This document shows positions 16,003-25,416 of a stretch of DNA of 64,000 nt, in pieces. The stretch comes from Trueperella pyogenes. Its GTDB lineage: Bacteria; Actinomycetota; Actinomycetes; Actinomycetales; Actinomycetaceae. A model generated the notes under the pieces. The model was not told where the DNA came from. It worked only from the letters and a program-made list of their open reading frames with translations, and did not search any database. Position numbers and translations under genes: made by a program. The DNA lies in assembly GCF_001070855.1 (NCBI RefSeq), contig NZ_JVLH01000013.1:1-64000 (forward strand). The letters are read 5' to 3'. The first letter of the stretch is position 1, and every line of letters starts with the position of its first letter.

Positions 16003-17053
16003 TAATCCCTACGACGTCGTTGTCGGAAGGAATCTGTCAAAGGACGTCCTTCAGCAGGTCTTACGCGAGAATACGACGAAGCTTCTCATCGTCTGCGCAC
16101 CACATGTGAGTAACTATGCCCTTGAATGCGCCTCTCAGCTTGAAGGGTTAGGCTACGAGGTTTCTACACAAATTCTTCCAGATGGGGAAGAAGCTAAAAC
16201 CATTGAGGAGATGGCCTCTCTGTGGGATTGTGCCGGAAAATTTAGACTCGGTCGCGCGGATGCTTTGATTGCTATTGGTGGGGGAGCCTCGACAGATGCT
16301 GGGGGATTCCTTGCTGCTTCGTGGCTGCGTGGCATTGATTTCATTGCAGTTCCCACCACCTTGCTTGGGATGGTTGATGCCTCGGTTGGAGGGAAGACCG
16401 GTATCAATACCCCCGTAGGTAAGAACTTAGTTGGCGCCTTTCATTCTCCGCGGCGCGTTGTTGTCGATCTCGATCGCCTTGAAACTTTGAATCACGATGA
16501 CTATCGCGCGGGGCTTGGTGAGGTTGTTAAATGCGGTTTTATTTCAGATCCTCAGATCCTCTCGATCGTCGAAAGTAATCCCGAGGCTGTTTATGATCCC
16601 CGTTCTGAGGAGATCACTGAACTCATAGAACGATCCATTGCCGTTAAAGCTCGAGTAGTGAGTGCTGACCTTCATGAGAGCGGTCCCCGTGAATTCTTGA
16701 ACTATGGGCATACGCTGGCGCATGCGATCGAAAAAATTGAGAACTTCCACTATCGCCACGGTGAGGCGGTGGCTATCGGTTGTGTGTTTGCTGCTCATCT
16801 TGCATGGCGTCGGGGGATGCTTAGCGAAGCCGAGGTTCAGCGTCATGTTGACGATTTCTCTGCCCTTGGACTTCCAACCTTCTATGAAGGCGCGTCGATC
16901 GATGCATTGCTTGAAGTGATGCTTTCGGATAAGAAGGTACGTGCCGGAGTTTTGCGCTTCGTTCTTCTAGATGGAGTGAATCATCCTGTTACTGTGAAGG
17001 TTAATCCACAGGAAGTTTTTGATTGCGCTCTCTCGATGGGGATGCGAAAGTGA
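15974..17053 (+). CDS. aroB: 3-dehydroquinate synthase
   Basis: 359 residues. NAD- and metal-dependent conversion of DAHP to 3-dehydroquinate, step two of the shikimate pathway. Visible: IGGGASTDAGGF nucleotide loop, PTTLLGMVDASVGGKTG substrate region, and the NYGHTLAHAIE metal-binding histidines. Start ATG 15974 gives the usual N-terminus MSVTIPV and lies within the 3' end of aroK. The last bases overlap the next gene (GTGA), so the four genes form one operon. Confidence 0.95.
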   Translation: MSVTIPVNVDNPYDVVVGRNLSKDVLQQVLRENTTKLLIVCAPHVSNYALECASQLEGLGYEVSTQILPDGEEAKTIEEMASLWDCAGKFRLGRADALIAIGGGASTDAGGFLAASWLRGIDFIAVPTTLLGMVDASVGGKTGINTPVGKNLVGAFHSPRRVVVDLDRLETLNHDDYRAGLGEVVKCGFISDPQILSIVESNPEAVYDPRSEEITELIERSIAVKARVVSADLHESGPREFLNYGHTLAHAIEKIENFHYRHGEAVAIGCVFAAHLAWRRGMLSEAEVQRHVDDFSALGLPTFYEGASIDALLEVMLSDKKVRAGVLRFVLLDGVNHPVTVKVNPQEVFDCALSMGMRK

Positions 17054-17586
17054 ATGCGCGTGAGCATCCGACATTGGTTCTTGTAGGGATCTCTGGAAGT
17101 GGAAAAACCTGCGTTGCACAGGAAATTGCAAAGAGCTGTGGCTTAAGAGTGCAAGAAGATCAAGAACTTCTTGAATCTGCTTATTCGCGATCATTTGATC
17201 AATTAGTTTTGGATGAGCATTTCCCATTGCAAGAAGCACTGGAGAGCGTTGGATTCCAGCTTTTGTCCGGCGTCTGCGATATTGCGGTGTTGTCACCCTC
17301 GCAGGTCAATAGTTCTCGGATTCTTTCCAAGCTTTCACAGCTGATCGATGAAGGCACTTCAGTTGTCCTACTGAGGACTTCCATCGATGAGGCTGCGCGT
17401 CGCGTGGGACTCAATGCTCCGCGTTCTGTGGGATTGGGGACTCCCAGAGCATTATTTGCTTCGATGAGTCGGCAATTGGATCGTACTTATCAAGATCTTG
17501 CCACTTTCTCATGTGATACTGGCGAAAATACGGCGCGTGAGGTAGCGGATACCATCATTGCGGCGTGTAAGATAGCCACGGTTTAA
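17050..17586 (+). CDS. Decayed shikimate-kinase-like P-loop protein
   Basis: 178 residues. P-loop GISGSGKT (13-20) and the following helix align with the upstream AroK. The catalytic/substrate residues do not: the DSD pair of AroK is replaced by E36 and Q38, the GGG substrate loop is absent, and the lid arginine region is rewritten. ATP binding is therefore plausible, but shikimate phosphorylation is unlikely. The GTG start at 17050 has GGGGATG upstream and overlaps the aroB stop. It probably arose by duplication of aroK inside the operon. It could be another small-molecule kinase; no substrate is suggested. Confidence 0.7.
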   Translation: MNAREHPTLVLVGISGSGKTCVAQEIAKSCGLRVQEDQELLESAYSRSFDQLVLDEHFPLQEALESVGFQLLSGVCDIAVLSPSQVNSSRILSKLSQLIDEGTSVVLLRTSIDEAARRVGLNAPRSVGLGTPRALFASMSRQLDRTYQDLATFSCDTGENTAREVADTIIAACKIATV

Positions 17587-17613
17587 GCTCACCCGATTTG
17601 GGAGGATTTTATA

Positions 17614-18177
17614 GTGGCAACGACAAATGATCTCAAGAACGGCACCGTTATGGTGATCGACGGCCAGCTCTGGCAGGTTGTCGAGTTCCAGCACGTCAAG
17701 CCGGGGAAGGGCCCCGCATTCGTGCGCACTAAGATCAAGAATGTTCTGTCTGGCAAGATCGTTGACCGTACTTTCAATGCGGGAATGAAGATCGAGACCG
17801 CGACGGTTGACCGCCGCGACATGACCTACCTCTACCAAGATGGTACCGACTACGTCTTCATGGATTCCTCTACCTACGAGCAGATCAATGTCCCCGCAGA
17901 AGTTGTTGGCGATGCTGCTCATTTCATGGTTGAGAATCAGGATGTGATTGTTTCTCAGCACGACGGTACGGTTCTCTTCATTGAGCTTCCCGCCACCGTG
18001 ATTTTGACGATTGCACACACCGAGCCCGGTTTGCAGGGTGACCGTTCTTCGGCCGGTACGAAGCCCGCCACGCTCGAAACCGGTTACGAGATTCAGGTTC
18101 CGCTCTTTATGGAAGAGGGGACCCGCGTGAAGGTTGACACCCGCGATGGTTCCTACTCCGGACGTGTGACTGACTGA
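17614..18177 (+). CDS. efp: Translation elongation factor P
   Basis: 187 residues, the standard three-domain tRNA-shaped factor that rescues ribosomes stalled at consecutive prolines. The exposed loop is VKPGKGPAF with the tip lysine at residue 32. The PGKGPAF form is the usual actinobacterial type. The C-terminal block [14 protein letters not shown] is intact. The GTG start is preceded by GGGAGGA. It is followed directly by nusB, a common actinobacterial order. Confidence 0.97.
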   Translation: MATTNDLKNGTVMVIDGQLWQVVEFQHVKPGKGPAFVRTKIKNVLSGKIVDRTFNAGMKIETATVDRRDMTYLYQDGTDYVFMDSSTYEQINVPAEVVGDAAHFMVENQDVIVSQHDGTVLFIELPATVILTIAHTEPGLQGDRSSAGTKPATLETGYEIQVPLFMEEGTRVKVDTRDGSYSGRVTD

Positions 18178-18179
18178 TA

Positions 18180-18725
18180 ATGTCTCACAAACATCAGTTC
18201 ACTTCTCGTACCAAGGCGCGTAAGCGTGCCGCTGACGTCGTCTACGAGGCAGATCAACGCGGCATGGGGCGTAATGCTGCTGTCTTGCGTGATCTCCTTC
18301 GTGAACGCAAGGTCATTACAGCGGCACTGACACCGCTCCCGGATTATTCGATTCGTATCATCGAAGGCGTCGCCGACGAGCTGTATCGGATTGATCGTTT
18401 GATTGATACTCATGCTCGTACGGGCCTTGATCGTATTCCCGCAGTTGACCGCGCGGTCTTGCGAGTCGCGATCTGGGAAATGCTGTCCAACTCCGAAGAA
18501 GTACCTCCGGTTATCGCAATCGATGAGGCAATTTCAATCGTTAAGTCGATTTCAACCGAAGAATCCGCTGGCTTTGTGAATGCGATTCTCGACGCGATAC
18601 GTCAAGATATTGAGTCTCCTTCATGGTCTCGGCGGTCAAGCGAGGCCGACAGTGGCCAGGAGTCTGATGAAGAACTCAGCGCGGATGAGCTGACAGAGCT
18701 GGATGATCTTCTCAACGAATACTGA
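18180..18725 (+). CDS. nusB: Transcription antitermination factor NusB
   Basis: 181 residues, all-helical RNA-binding protein that binds boxA with NusE (ribosomal S10) in rRNA antitermination. The conserved core (RTKARKRAADVVYEAD; DRAVLRVAIWEM; IDEAISIVKSI; GFVNAILD) is complete. The C-terminal 45 residues are an acidic tail seen in several actinobacterial NusBs. Starts 2 bases after the efp stop. Confidence 0.95.
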   Translation: MSHKHQFTSRTKARKRAADVVYEADQRGMGRNAAVLRDLLRERKVITAALTPLPDYSIRIIEGVADELYRIDRLIDTHARTGLDRIPAVDRAVLRVAIWEMLSNSEEVPPVIAIDEAISIVKSISTEESAGFVNAILDAIRQDIESPSWSRRSSEADSGQESDEELSADELTELDDLLNEY

Positions 18726-18740
18726 AATAGTGTGAGTGGT

Positions 18741-18773
18741 AAACGGGGGTGCTTGTCAGTACCCCCGTTTATG
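18741..18773 (+). terminator. Terminator after nusB
   Basis: Perfect 10-bp stem AAACGGGGGT/ACCCCCGTTT around a 10-base loop, starting 15 bases after nusB. The T tract is only the three Ts that end the stem, so efficiency is uncertain. Confidence 0.7.
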
Positions 18774-19165
18774 ACACTCCGACCGCGTCAGCCAGTGTGT
18801 GATGTTCGACACAAAAGACTATGAGGGAAGTTGTTCGAACTTTTCGCACTCGTACTTCCCTTTAATTCCTGCTATTGCCACCTGCTCGGATTTTAGTCTG
18901 TTTTCATGACGCTCTGATAGTTTCCCACCCTGCAGGTCACAGGCAGTTTCTACTTCAAAATTGCTGGCAAGAGTTTCCCTGCAGTGAAACGCCTGCTGAG
19001 AAAAAACAGTCTTAAACGCACCTCAGTATTGATGTTTTTTGAACGAGTTCTCACTCGCTTTTTGCCCGTGTTGCACGCATCGTCGGTTGCAGTTGCACCA
19101 AAAACTATCAAAATAGTGCGATGCTTATTCCTGTCAGGGGAATCTAGAAAAAGGAGCGTAGCGAG
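18774..19165 (+). other. Long intergenic region before mihF with possible RNA structure
   Basis: About 390 bases with no credible gene. An imperfect long-range stem pairs 18940-18950 (CAGGCAGTTTC) with 18986-18995 (GAAACGCCTG), one bulged A. A small hairpin CGAGT-TCTC-ACTCG at 19044-19057 is followed by CTTTTTG and could be a weak terminator. The last 100 bases (TTGCAG near 19086, A-rich TATCAAAATA before 19120) could hold the mihF promoter; AAAGGAG precedes the mihF ATG. An untranslated RNA here is possible but unproven. Confidence 0.4.
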
Positions 19166-19477
19166 ATGGCACTGCCAGATCTGACTCCGCAACAGCGAGC
19201 CCAGGCTCTTGAAAAGGCGACGCGCGCTCGTCGTCGGCGCGCTGAGGTGAAGGATGCGCTCAAATCGCGAAAGATTACTCTGTCTGAAGTCATCGACATG
19301 GCTGCAACAGATGATGCAATCGCGAAGATGAAAGTGCGTTCTTTACTGGAAGCCCTGCCTCGAGTCGGTGTTAGTACTGCGGAAGCATTGATGAACGAGA
19401 TCAAGATTGCGCCTTCAAGGCGTGTTCGAGGTCTTGGCCAGGTGCAGCGCGAAGAATTAATTCGTCGCTTCGGCTGA
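19166..19477 (+). CDS. mihF: Integration host factor mIHF
   Basis: 103-residue basic nucleoid-associated DNA-binding protein of the mycobacterial IHF family, unrelated to proteobacterial IHF. The signature blocks LTPEQR-like LTPQQRAQALEKA, AKMKVRSLLEALPRVG and RRVRGLGQVQREEL are all present; the last contains the helix-two-turn-helix-type DNA-binding region. AAAGGAG lies upstream of ATG 19166. It precedes gmk and rpoZ as in mycobacteria. Confidence 0.95.
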   Translation: MALPDLTPQQRAQALEKATRARRRRAEVKDALKSRKITLSEVIDMAATDDAIAKMKVRSLLEALPRVGVSTAEALMNEIKIAPSRRVRGLGQVQREELIRRFG

Positions 19478-19508
19478 ACTTTTGAGCCAGCTGTGGCAGC
19501 ATACAGGC

Positions 19509-20066
19509 ATGTCTTCATCTACGGTTACTGTCATTGCAGGTCCCACGGCTGTTGGTAAGGGAACTGTGATCGCGCGCCTGCGCGAGCTATTTCCTGAAGT
19601 TGAGCTCTCCGTTTCGATGACAACGCGTTCTCCGCGACCGGGAGAAATTGACGGAGTGCACTACCACTTTGTGAGTGAGGACCAGTTCACCCAGCTCATT
19701 GATTCCAAACAGATGTTGGAGTGGGCACTTGTTCACGGGAAATATCATTACGGAACACCGCGTGGTCCGGTAGATGATGCAGTTCGACGCGGTGTGCCTT
19801 TCCTGCTTGAAATTGATGTTGCTGGGGTGCGTCAAGTTCGTGAATCCCTTCCTGACGCTCGCTTTGTTTTTATTGCGCCGCCCTCATGGGACGTTTTGGT
19901 CTCTCGCTTGGTCGGTCGCGGTACCGAAGACCCTGCTGAACAAGAGCGTCGTTTGCGTACTGCAAAGGTAGAGCTTGCGGCTGCAGGTGAGTTTGATGTC
20001 ACCATCGTTAATGATGATTTGGAGCTTGCTGTCCATGAACTAGCCCATGTGATGGGGCTAGAATAG
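19509..20066 (+). CDS. gmk: Guanylate kinase
   Basis: 185 residues. Phosphorylates GMP to GDP with ATP. P-loop GPTAVGKGT at 11-19 is the actinobacterial variant. [17 protein letters not shown] is the GMP-binding region. ATG 19509 gives the normal N-terminus [12 protein letters not shown]; an upstream TTG at 19482 is an alternative. No strong ribosome-binding site precedes it, which suggests coupling to mihF 31 bases upstream. Confidence 0.95.
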   Translation: MSSSTVTVIAGPTAVGKGTVIARLRELFPEVELSVSMTTRSPRPGEIDGVHYHFVSEDQFTQLIDSKQMLEWALVHGKYHYGTPRGPVDDAVRRGVPFLLEIDVAGVRQVRESLPDARFVFIAPPSWDVLVSRLVGRGTEDPAEQERRLRTAKVELAAAGEFDVTIVNDDLELAVHELAHVMGLE

Positions 20067-20103
20067 AAGCCGGTTCTTGCCAGTTATATCAGGAGAGATT
20101 TGC

Positions 20104-20370
20104 ATGTCCGGAATTGTTGCGCAGCCCGAAGGCATCACCTACCCGCCGATTGACGACCTGTTGGAGCACGTCGATTCAAAGTACGCCTTGGTGATTTTTG
20201 CTGCCCGTCGTGCGCGCCAGATCAACTCCTACAACATCCAGCTTGAGCAGAATATGATCCAGTTCGTCGGACCTGTTGTAGAAACTGAAGTCGACGAGAA
20301 GCCCTTGGCGATTGCACTTCGCGAAATCGATGAAGGCCTGTTGACCCTTGAGTCAGCACCCCAAGCCTGA
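20104..20370 (+). CDS. rpoZ: RNA polymerase omega subunit
   Basis: 88 residues. Small subunit that assists assembly of the beta-prime subunit. The [19 protein letters not shown] and [10 protein letters not shown] blocks are the omega core. AGGAGAG lies 6 bases before ATG 20104; upstream in-frame codons lack a site. The 3' end overlaps the likely TTG start of coaBC. Confidence 0.95.
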   Translation: MSGIVAQPEGITYPPIDDLLEHVDSKYALVIFAARRARQINSYNIQLEQNMIQFVGPVVETEVDEKPLAIALREIDEGLLTLESAPQA

Positions 20371-21586
20371 TCAGCAGCCCGCTCACATCGTTCTCGGTGT
20401 GTCAGCGGGCATTGCTGCATATAAAGCCGTTTTTCTTTTGAGAATCCTTCAAAGAGACGGCTACCGTGTCAGCGTTGTTCCAACACCTTCTTCACTTGAG
20501 TTCGTAGGGAGAGCAACTTGGGAAGGGCTCACCCTAGAGAGCGTTAATACCGATGTTTTTCATGGTGGGGGAGCAGACCACGTCGAGTTAGCGCGGGGTT
20601 GTGCCGCTATTGTTATTGCACCCGCTACCGCTGATGTTATTGCTCGGATAGCGAATGGCCAGGCCGATGACCTTTTGACAACGACTGTTCTTGCCAGCGA
20701 TTGCCCTGTGGTTATTGCACCGGCCATGCACACGCAAATGTGGCGTGCTGCTGCAACGCAGGAGAATATTACCCGACTTCGAAATCGCGGATATGTCGTT
20801 GTTGGCCCGGATGATGGTGATCTTGCTTCCGGCGACCACGGGGCTGGCCGGATGAGTGAACCCGAGGGTATTGCAGCCCAAGTGCGCAGAGTGTTTAGAG
20901 TGTCAGGTGACCTTGCGGGAAAGAAAATTCTGATAACCGCTGGTGGGACCCGTGAAGCAATTGATCCGGTCCGCTTCCTTGGTAACCGCTCGACTGGTCG
21001 ACAGGGAATCGCGATCGCCCGCGAGGCCCTTAGCCGCGGTGCCGAGGTTACTTTAATAACTTCCAATATTGAGGCTGCCCTTATTCCTCAGGGGTGCAGC
21101 GTGATCGATGCCCCTTCCGCTCAAGACGTCTATGACGCCGTGATGTCTCATCTTGGGCACAGTGATGCATTGGTCATGGCGGCTGCGGTTGCTGACTACC
21201 GCCCACGGGCGGCCTCGGCCTCGAAAATCAAAAAAGAAGAGAACCAATCAGCGCCGCCTCGGATCGAGCTCGCGGAAACTACTGATGTTCTGCGAAGCGT
21301 GAGTTCGGCCCCTAACCGCCCTCGCGTGGTCCTTGGATTTGCTGCCGAGACGGGCGATCAAAATACCGTGCTGTCCTATGGGGCAGCGAAAGCCAAGCGT
21401 AAAGGTGCTGACTATCTTGCTGTGAATGCAGTGGGTGCCGACATTGGATTTGGCGATGTTCCAAACTATGTATATGTGCTGAACCAAGAAGGCTCCGTAG
21501 TGACCCAAGGTGGGGGAACGAAGGCAGATGTTGCTCGAATCCTCATTGATCTTATTTCACAGCGGTTCGATACGATGGAGGCGTGA
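20348..21586 (+). CDS. coaBC: Bifunctional phosphopantothenoylcysteine decarboxylase/synthetase
   Basis: 412 residues, two steps of coenzyme A synthesis. The N-terminal flavoprotein decarboxylase half starts [13 protein letters not shown], with the conserved PAMHTQMW loop. The C-terminal CoaB half has [23 protein letters not shown] and AAVADYRP. The only upstream start compatible with the full N-terminus is TTG 20348, inside rpoZ; the next in-frame GTG would cut into the first beta strand. Its stop is near the metK start, so rpoZ-coaBC-metK form one unit. Confidence 0.93.
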   Translation: MSQHPKPDQQPAHIVLGVSAGIAAYKAVFLLRILQRDGYRVSVVPTPSSLEFVGRATWEGLTLESVNTDVFHGGGADHVELARGCAAIVIAPATADVIARIANGQADDLLTTTVLASDCPVVIAPAMHTQMWRAAATQENITRLRNRGYVVVGPDDGDLASGDHGAGRMSEPEGIAAQVRRVFRVSGDLAGKKILITAGGTREAIDPVRFLGNRSTGRQGIAIAREALSRGAEVTLITSNIEAALIPQGCSVIDAPSAQDVYDAVMSHLGHSDALVMAAAVADYRPRAASASKIKKEENQSAPPRIELAETTDVLRSVSSAPNRPRVVLGFAAETGDQNTVLSYGAAKAKRKGADYLAVNAVGADIGFGDVPNYVYVLNQEGSVVTQGGGTKADVARILIDLISQRFDTMEA

Positions 21587-21591
21587 GCAAT

Positions 21592-22779
21592 ATGCGTAAG
21601 TACTTTACTTCTGAATCCGTAACAGAAGGTCATCCCGACAAGGTCTGTGACCGAATTTCTGACTCAATTTTGGACGCTCTTCTTGAGGCTGATCCGCATT
21701 CGCGTGTCGCTGTGGAAACGATGGTGACAACCGGTTTGGTTCATGTGGCCGGCGAAGTTTCAACCAATGCTTATGTTGAAATTCCGCAGATCGTCCGCGA
21801 ACAGATCCTTGAGATCGGTTATGACTCTTCCCGCAAGGGGTTTGACGGTGCTTCCTGTGGTGTTTCCGTGTCTATTGGTGCCCAAAGTAGCGATATCGCC
21901 GATGGCGTGGATCATTCTTTGGAGACGCGTTACGGTTCAAACGACGATCGTCGTGAGGCTCAGGGTGCGGGCGACCAGGGCATGATGTTTGGCTATGCTT
22001 CGGATGAAACTCCTGATCTCATGCCTGCTCCAATTTGGCTTGCGCACAAGCTAGCGGAGCGTCTTGCTGCTGTTCGCCATCAAGGACTCGCTCGTGGTCT
22101 TCGTCCCGACGGAAAGACACAGGTCACTCTTGCTTATGATGAGCAGGGCACTCCTCGCGAGATCGATACGCTTGTGATTTCGACTCAGCACGATCCCGAG
22201 CTTGGGATGGGTGAACTCGAAGAGCAATTGCGCGAGTTGGTTGTTTCTCCTGTGCTCGAAGAGACGGGCTTGGGGCTTTCAACCGAAACAATGAAGCTTC
22301 TTGTGAATCCCTCTGGGCGCTTTGTTATCGGTGGCCCTGCCGGCGATGCCGGTTTGACCGGTCGCAAGATTATTGTTGACACCTATGGTGGCATGGCGCG
22401 GCACGGAGGCGGTGCCTTCTCTGGTAAGGATCCCTCAAAGGTTGACCGTTCGGCTGCGTACGCAGCGCGTTGGATTGCAAAGAATATCGTTGCTGCGGGG
22501 TATGCAAAACGCTGCGAGATTCAATTGGCCTATGCAATCGGTCGCGCGCATCCAGTCGGACTTTATGTCGAGACCTTTGGTACCGGAACTGTGAGTGATG
22601 ACGTTCTTACCAATGCCATTACCCAGTGCTTTGATCTTCGCCCTGCGGGAATCATTGAAGATCTTGATCTTCTACGCCCAATTTACGCGAAAACCGCTGC
22701 TTACGGTCACTTTGGTCGTCCGATTTTCCCCTGGGAGCAGACGGATCGTGTCGCTCGACTCCAGGAAATTCTTCAATGA
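21592..22779 (+). CDS. metK: S-adenosylmethionine synthetase
   Basis: 395 residues. Makes SAM from methionine and ATP. Signatures: [15 protein letters not shown] at the N-terminus, [12 protein letters not shown], and [19 protein letters not shown] 21592 is 10 bases after GGAGG; GTG 21583 is too close to that site. No SAM riboswitch was seen upstream, as expected inside an operon. The VKOR gene start overlaps its stop (ATGA). Confidence 0.96.
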   Translation: MRKYFTSESVTEGHPDKVCDRISDSILDALLEADPHSRVAVETMVTTGLVHVAGEVSTNAYVEIPQIVREQILEIGYDSSRKGFDGASCGVSVSIGAQSSDIADGVDHSLETRYGSNDDRREAQGAGDQGMMFGYASDETPDLMPAPIWLAHKLAERLAAVRHQGLARGLRPDGKTQVTLAYDEQGTPREIDTLVISTQHDPELGMGELEEQLRELVVSPVLEETGLGLSTETMKLLVNPSGRFVIGGPAGDAGLTGRKIIVDTYGGMARHGGGAFSGKDPSKVDRSAAYAARWIAKNIVAAGYAKRCEIQLAYAIGRAHPVGLYVETFGTGTVSDDVLTNAITQCFDLRPAGIIEDLDLLRPIYAKTAAYGHFGRPIFPWEQTDRVARLQEILQ

Positions 22780-23378
22780 GCGCCACCCCCTGCGCCGCCC
22801 GTCCGACAAACCGCGGAACTGCCATCGAAATGGCGGTTTCGGGGATCATCGGTCTGTGCGCGTCCTTTGTTCTCTCCATCGAGGCGTGGCAGTTGGCGGC
22901 GGACCAGGGACGAACATTTAGTTGTGACGTCTCTTCGGTTCTGTCGTGCTCTGCTGTTGCAGCCACTCCACAGGCTCGAGTGTTGGGATTCCCAAATGCC
23001 TTTTTGGGGATTTTTTTCGAGGCTGTGGTTTTGACCGTGTCCTTCGCCCTCATTGCAGGGGTACGTTTCCCGAAATGGTATTACCTGGGGGTTGAAGCTC
23101 TCTATACCATCGGCCTTGGCTTCGCATATTGGCTCTTCACGCAGTCGTATTTCGTCATTCACGTGTTGTGCCCCTGGTGTTTGCTCATCACAATAACGAC
23201 GACGCTCGTGTGGTTTGGACTTACGCGGGTATGCATTTCTCAGGGAGTGCTCCCGGCACCTGCGTGGTGGAAGTCTGTGATGAAGGCCGGAGGAGATTGG
23301 CTAGTCGTCGTCCTTGTTATCGCAGGTGTTCTAGCGATGATCGGTGTGCGATACGGTTCGCTACTTTTCGGTAATTGA
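22776..23378 (+). CDS. Vitamin K epoxide reductase (VKOR) family membrane protein
   Basis: 200 residues with about five hydrophobic helices. The active-site CPWC is at 132-135, at the start of a helix. The loop cysteines are Cys50 and Cys58 (CDVSSVLSC). In actinobacteria VKOR replaces DsbB and reoxidises extracytoplasmic DsbA-like proteins using menaquinone. No periplasmic DsbA partner is encoded in this window; the FrnE-like protein at 728 lacks a signal peptide. ATG overlaps the metK stop. Confidence 0.92.
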   Translation: MSATPCAARPTNRGTAIEMAVSGIIGLCASFVLSIEAWQLAADQGRTFSCDVSSVLSCSAVAATPQARVLGFPNAFLGIFFEAVVLTVSFALIAGVRFPKWYYLGVEALYTIGLGFAYWLFTQSYFVIHVLCPWCLLITITTTLVWFGLTRVCISQGVLPAPAWWKSVMKAGGDWLVVVLVIAGVLAMIGVRYGSLLFGN

Positions 23379-23439
23379 TCAGTTGGTGCTCAATCGGTCT
23401 TCAAATGCCGGTTCAATGTGTTGAACTAGGTGTATGGTG

Positions 23440-25401
23440 ATGGACGCGTTGCCCCTTCCGGGTTTTGAATCAGACCGTGATGTGCCACGGTTGATTGCGC
23501 ATGTCTATGTTGATTCTGACCTTCCACACCTCGATTACCCGCTGGACTATCTTGTTCCCGTCCAATGGGAATCGATGGATCTCGCCGGATTTATCGTGCA
23601 GGTACCCCTTGCGGGACGAAAACGAATTGGATGGGTCGTTTCGTGTGAAAAACGCAGTAACATCAGTGCTGCCATCCGCGAAATTTTCGATGTCGTTTCG
23701 ACTATTTCAGTCGTTTCACCGAAGACTTTTGAATTAGCTGCCTACATAGGCAAGCGTTTCCTCTCAACCGCTTCTACGGTATTGGGAATCGCCGTTCCTC
23801 CAAGGCGCGCGCGGGTCGAGGAAGAATCAATGCTCTCGGGACCTACGGAGCTGAAGACCAGCCAGGGAGATCCCTGGCAAGCTTTTGAACTTGGCCACGC
23901 ATTTCTTGAACATGTGAGTCAGGGTGAGTACCCGCGCGCTGTATGGACATCAATTCCAGGACGATCAGAATCTGAGATCGCCCATCTTATTTCTTCTGTG
24001 CAGAAAGCCGGAAAGACGGCTCTTATCGTTGTGCCGACTTCGCGAATTGCTGGTGAGCTATCTTCCTCGTTGTCTGGGTTGTTTGACGTCTCCATCCCCG
24101 TTTACAGTGCTGAACAGACGGCCAGTGAGCGCTACCGTTTGTACCTTGAAGCAAAGACGGGGGTACATCGGATGATCGTTGGTACGCGTTCAGCGGTGTG
24201 GCTTCCCATGAAGGATCTCGGATTGATCGTTATCTGGGGCGATGGGGACGACCATCTTCGTGAACCGCGCGCTCCGCGCACTGATGCATTGGACGTGGCG
24301 GTTGCACGTTCACATCTTGAGCATGTCGCTCTTGCTGTTGGAAGCTACTCTCGCTCGGTGAAAGCGCAGTATCTTGTCGAACGCTCCTGGGCTATTTCTC
24401 TTACCCCACAACGCGAGGTATTGCGCGCATCGACGGGACGTTTTATCGTCGCTGATTCTTTTGATCAAGAGCGGCAAGGAAAGTCAGCTTTTACTTATCT
24501 GCCACCGGATGCATTCTCCTGTATTCGTGCAGGATTGAAAGAGGGACCCGTTCTCATTCTTTCTGCGCATTCGGGATATATCCCTGTTGTCGGTTGTTCT
24601 CGTTGCGGAAGGCCTGCCCGCTGTGAATACTGCTCAGGACCGCTCCAATTAGAGGCTGACCATTCGATCGTGTGTTCATGGTGCGAGCGCAAGACCAAGA
24701 ATTGGTCGTGCCTCAAATGCCAGGGGACAACCCTTAAATGGTGGCGCCTTGGCTCTGAGCGCATCGGCGAGGAAATCGGACGTTCTTTTCCCCAAATTCC
24801 CTTGACCGTTACTCAAGCGAATGATGAAACGCGTCCGCGTGTTGGCTCCGAAGCTCGGATAGTCGTCTCGACTCCTGGTGTGGAGCCCAAAGCGCAGGGC
24901 GGATACGCAGCAGTAATTATCCCCTCAGCCACGGCACTTGCCTCGAGGCCAGAGATGTGGGCCCCAGAAGAAGCGCTGCGCAGGTGGCTGAATGCTGGCG
25001 CGCTGGCCCGCCCTCACGGGCGAATATGGGTCTCTGCCGGGGTCGAACACGCGCTTGCACAGGCGCTCATTAGATGGAGTCCCGAAGACTACATTCAGCA
25101 GCTTCTTGATGAGCGCAAGGTTCTTCGTTTCCCACCAACTGCATCAATCGTTGCAATCGATGGACCTCTTGACCAAGTGAATGCTTTTTGTCAGGATCTC
25201 CCCGCAGAGTTGATCGGTATCGTTGATGCTCCTTCGGTTGGAAAGATCGGTCATCGTCCGGATGATCGGCGTGCTCTTATTCGCTGTGCGACAGCTGATT
25301 ATCCTCAACTCGCACAAGTGCTTCGCGAACGCAATGGTGTGCGTTCGGCTCGTAAACGCTATCCGCTTCGCCTCACCTTGAATCCTCCTGAGCTGTTCTA
25401 G
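23440..25401 (+). CDS. priA: PriA-like primosomal protein without helicase ATPase motifs
   Basis: 653 residues. Domain order of PriA: N-terminal DNA 3'-end binding domain (1-110), helicase-like core, two zinc-binding elements in the middle (CSRCGRPARCEYC and CSWCERKTKNWSCLKC) and a C-terminal domain. The Walker A is absent: the expected GxxGSGKT position reads PGRSESE, and the DEAD/H box reads WGDGDD. Actinobacterial PriA proteins typically show this loss, so the protein probably acts in replisome loading without unwinding DNA. ATG 23440 is preferred over 23434 for spacing from AGG. fmt follows 15 bases downstream. Confidence 0.88.
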   Translation: MDALPLPGFESDRDVPRLIAHVYVDSDLPHLDYPLDYLVPVQWESMDLAGFIVQVPLAGRKRIGWVVSCEKRSNISAAIREIFDVVSTISVVSPKTFELAAYIGKRFLSTASTVLGIAVPPRRARVEEESMLSGPTELKTSQGDPWQAFELGHAFLEHVSQGEYPRAVWTSIPGRSESEIAHLISSVQKAGKTALIVVPTSRIAGELSSSLSGLFDVSIPVYSAEQTASERYRLYLEAKTGVHRMIVGTRSAVWLPMKDLGLIVIWGDGDDHLREPRAPRTDALDVAVARSHLEHVALAVGSYSRSVKAQYLVERSWAISLTPQREVLRASTGRFIVADSFDQERQGKSAFTYLPPDAFSCIRAGLKEGPVLILSAHSGYIPVVGCSRCGRPARCEYCSGPLQLEADHSIVCSWCERKTKNWSCLKCQGTTLKWWRLGSERIGEEIGRSFPQIPLTVTQANDETRPRVGSEARIVVSTPGVEPKAQGGYAAVIIPSATALASRPEMWAPEEALRRWLNAGALARPHGRIWVSAGVEHALAQALIRWSPEDYIQQLLDERKVLRFPPTASIVAIDGPLDQVNAFCQDLPAELIGIVDAPSVGKIGHRPDDRRALIRCATADYPQLAQVLRERNGVRSARKRYPLRLTLNPPELF

Positions 25402-25416
25402 ACAAGCCGATACACT

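Noticed and set aside
18984-19184. Small plus-strand open frame before mihF
   Set aside because: Ends inside mihF in another frame, lacks a ribosome-binding site and has a composition unlike neighbouring genes.
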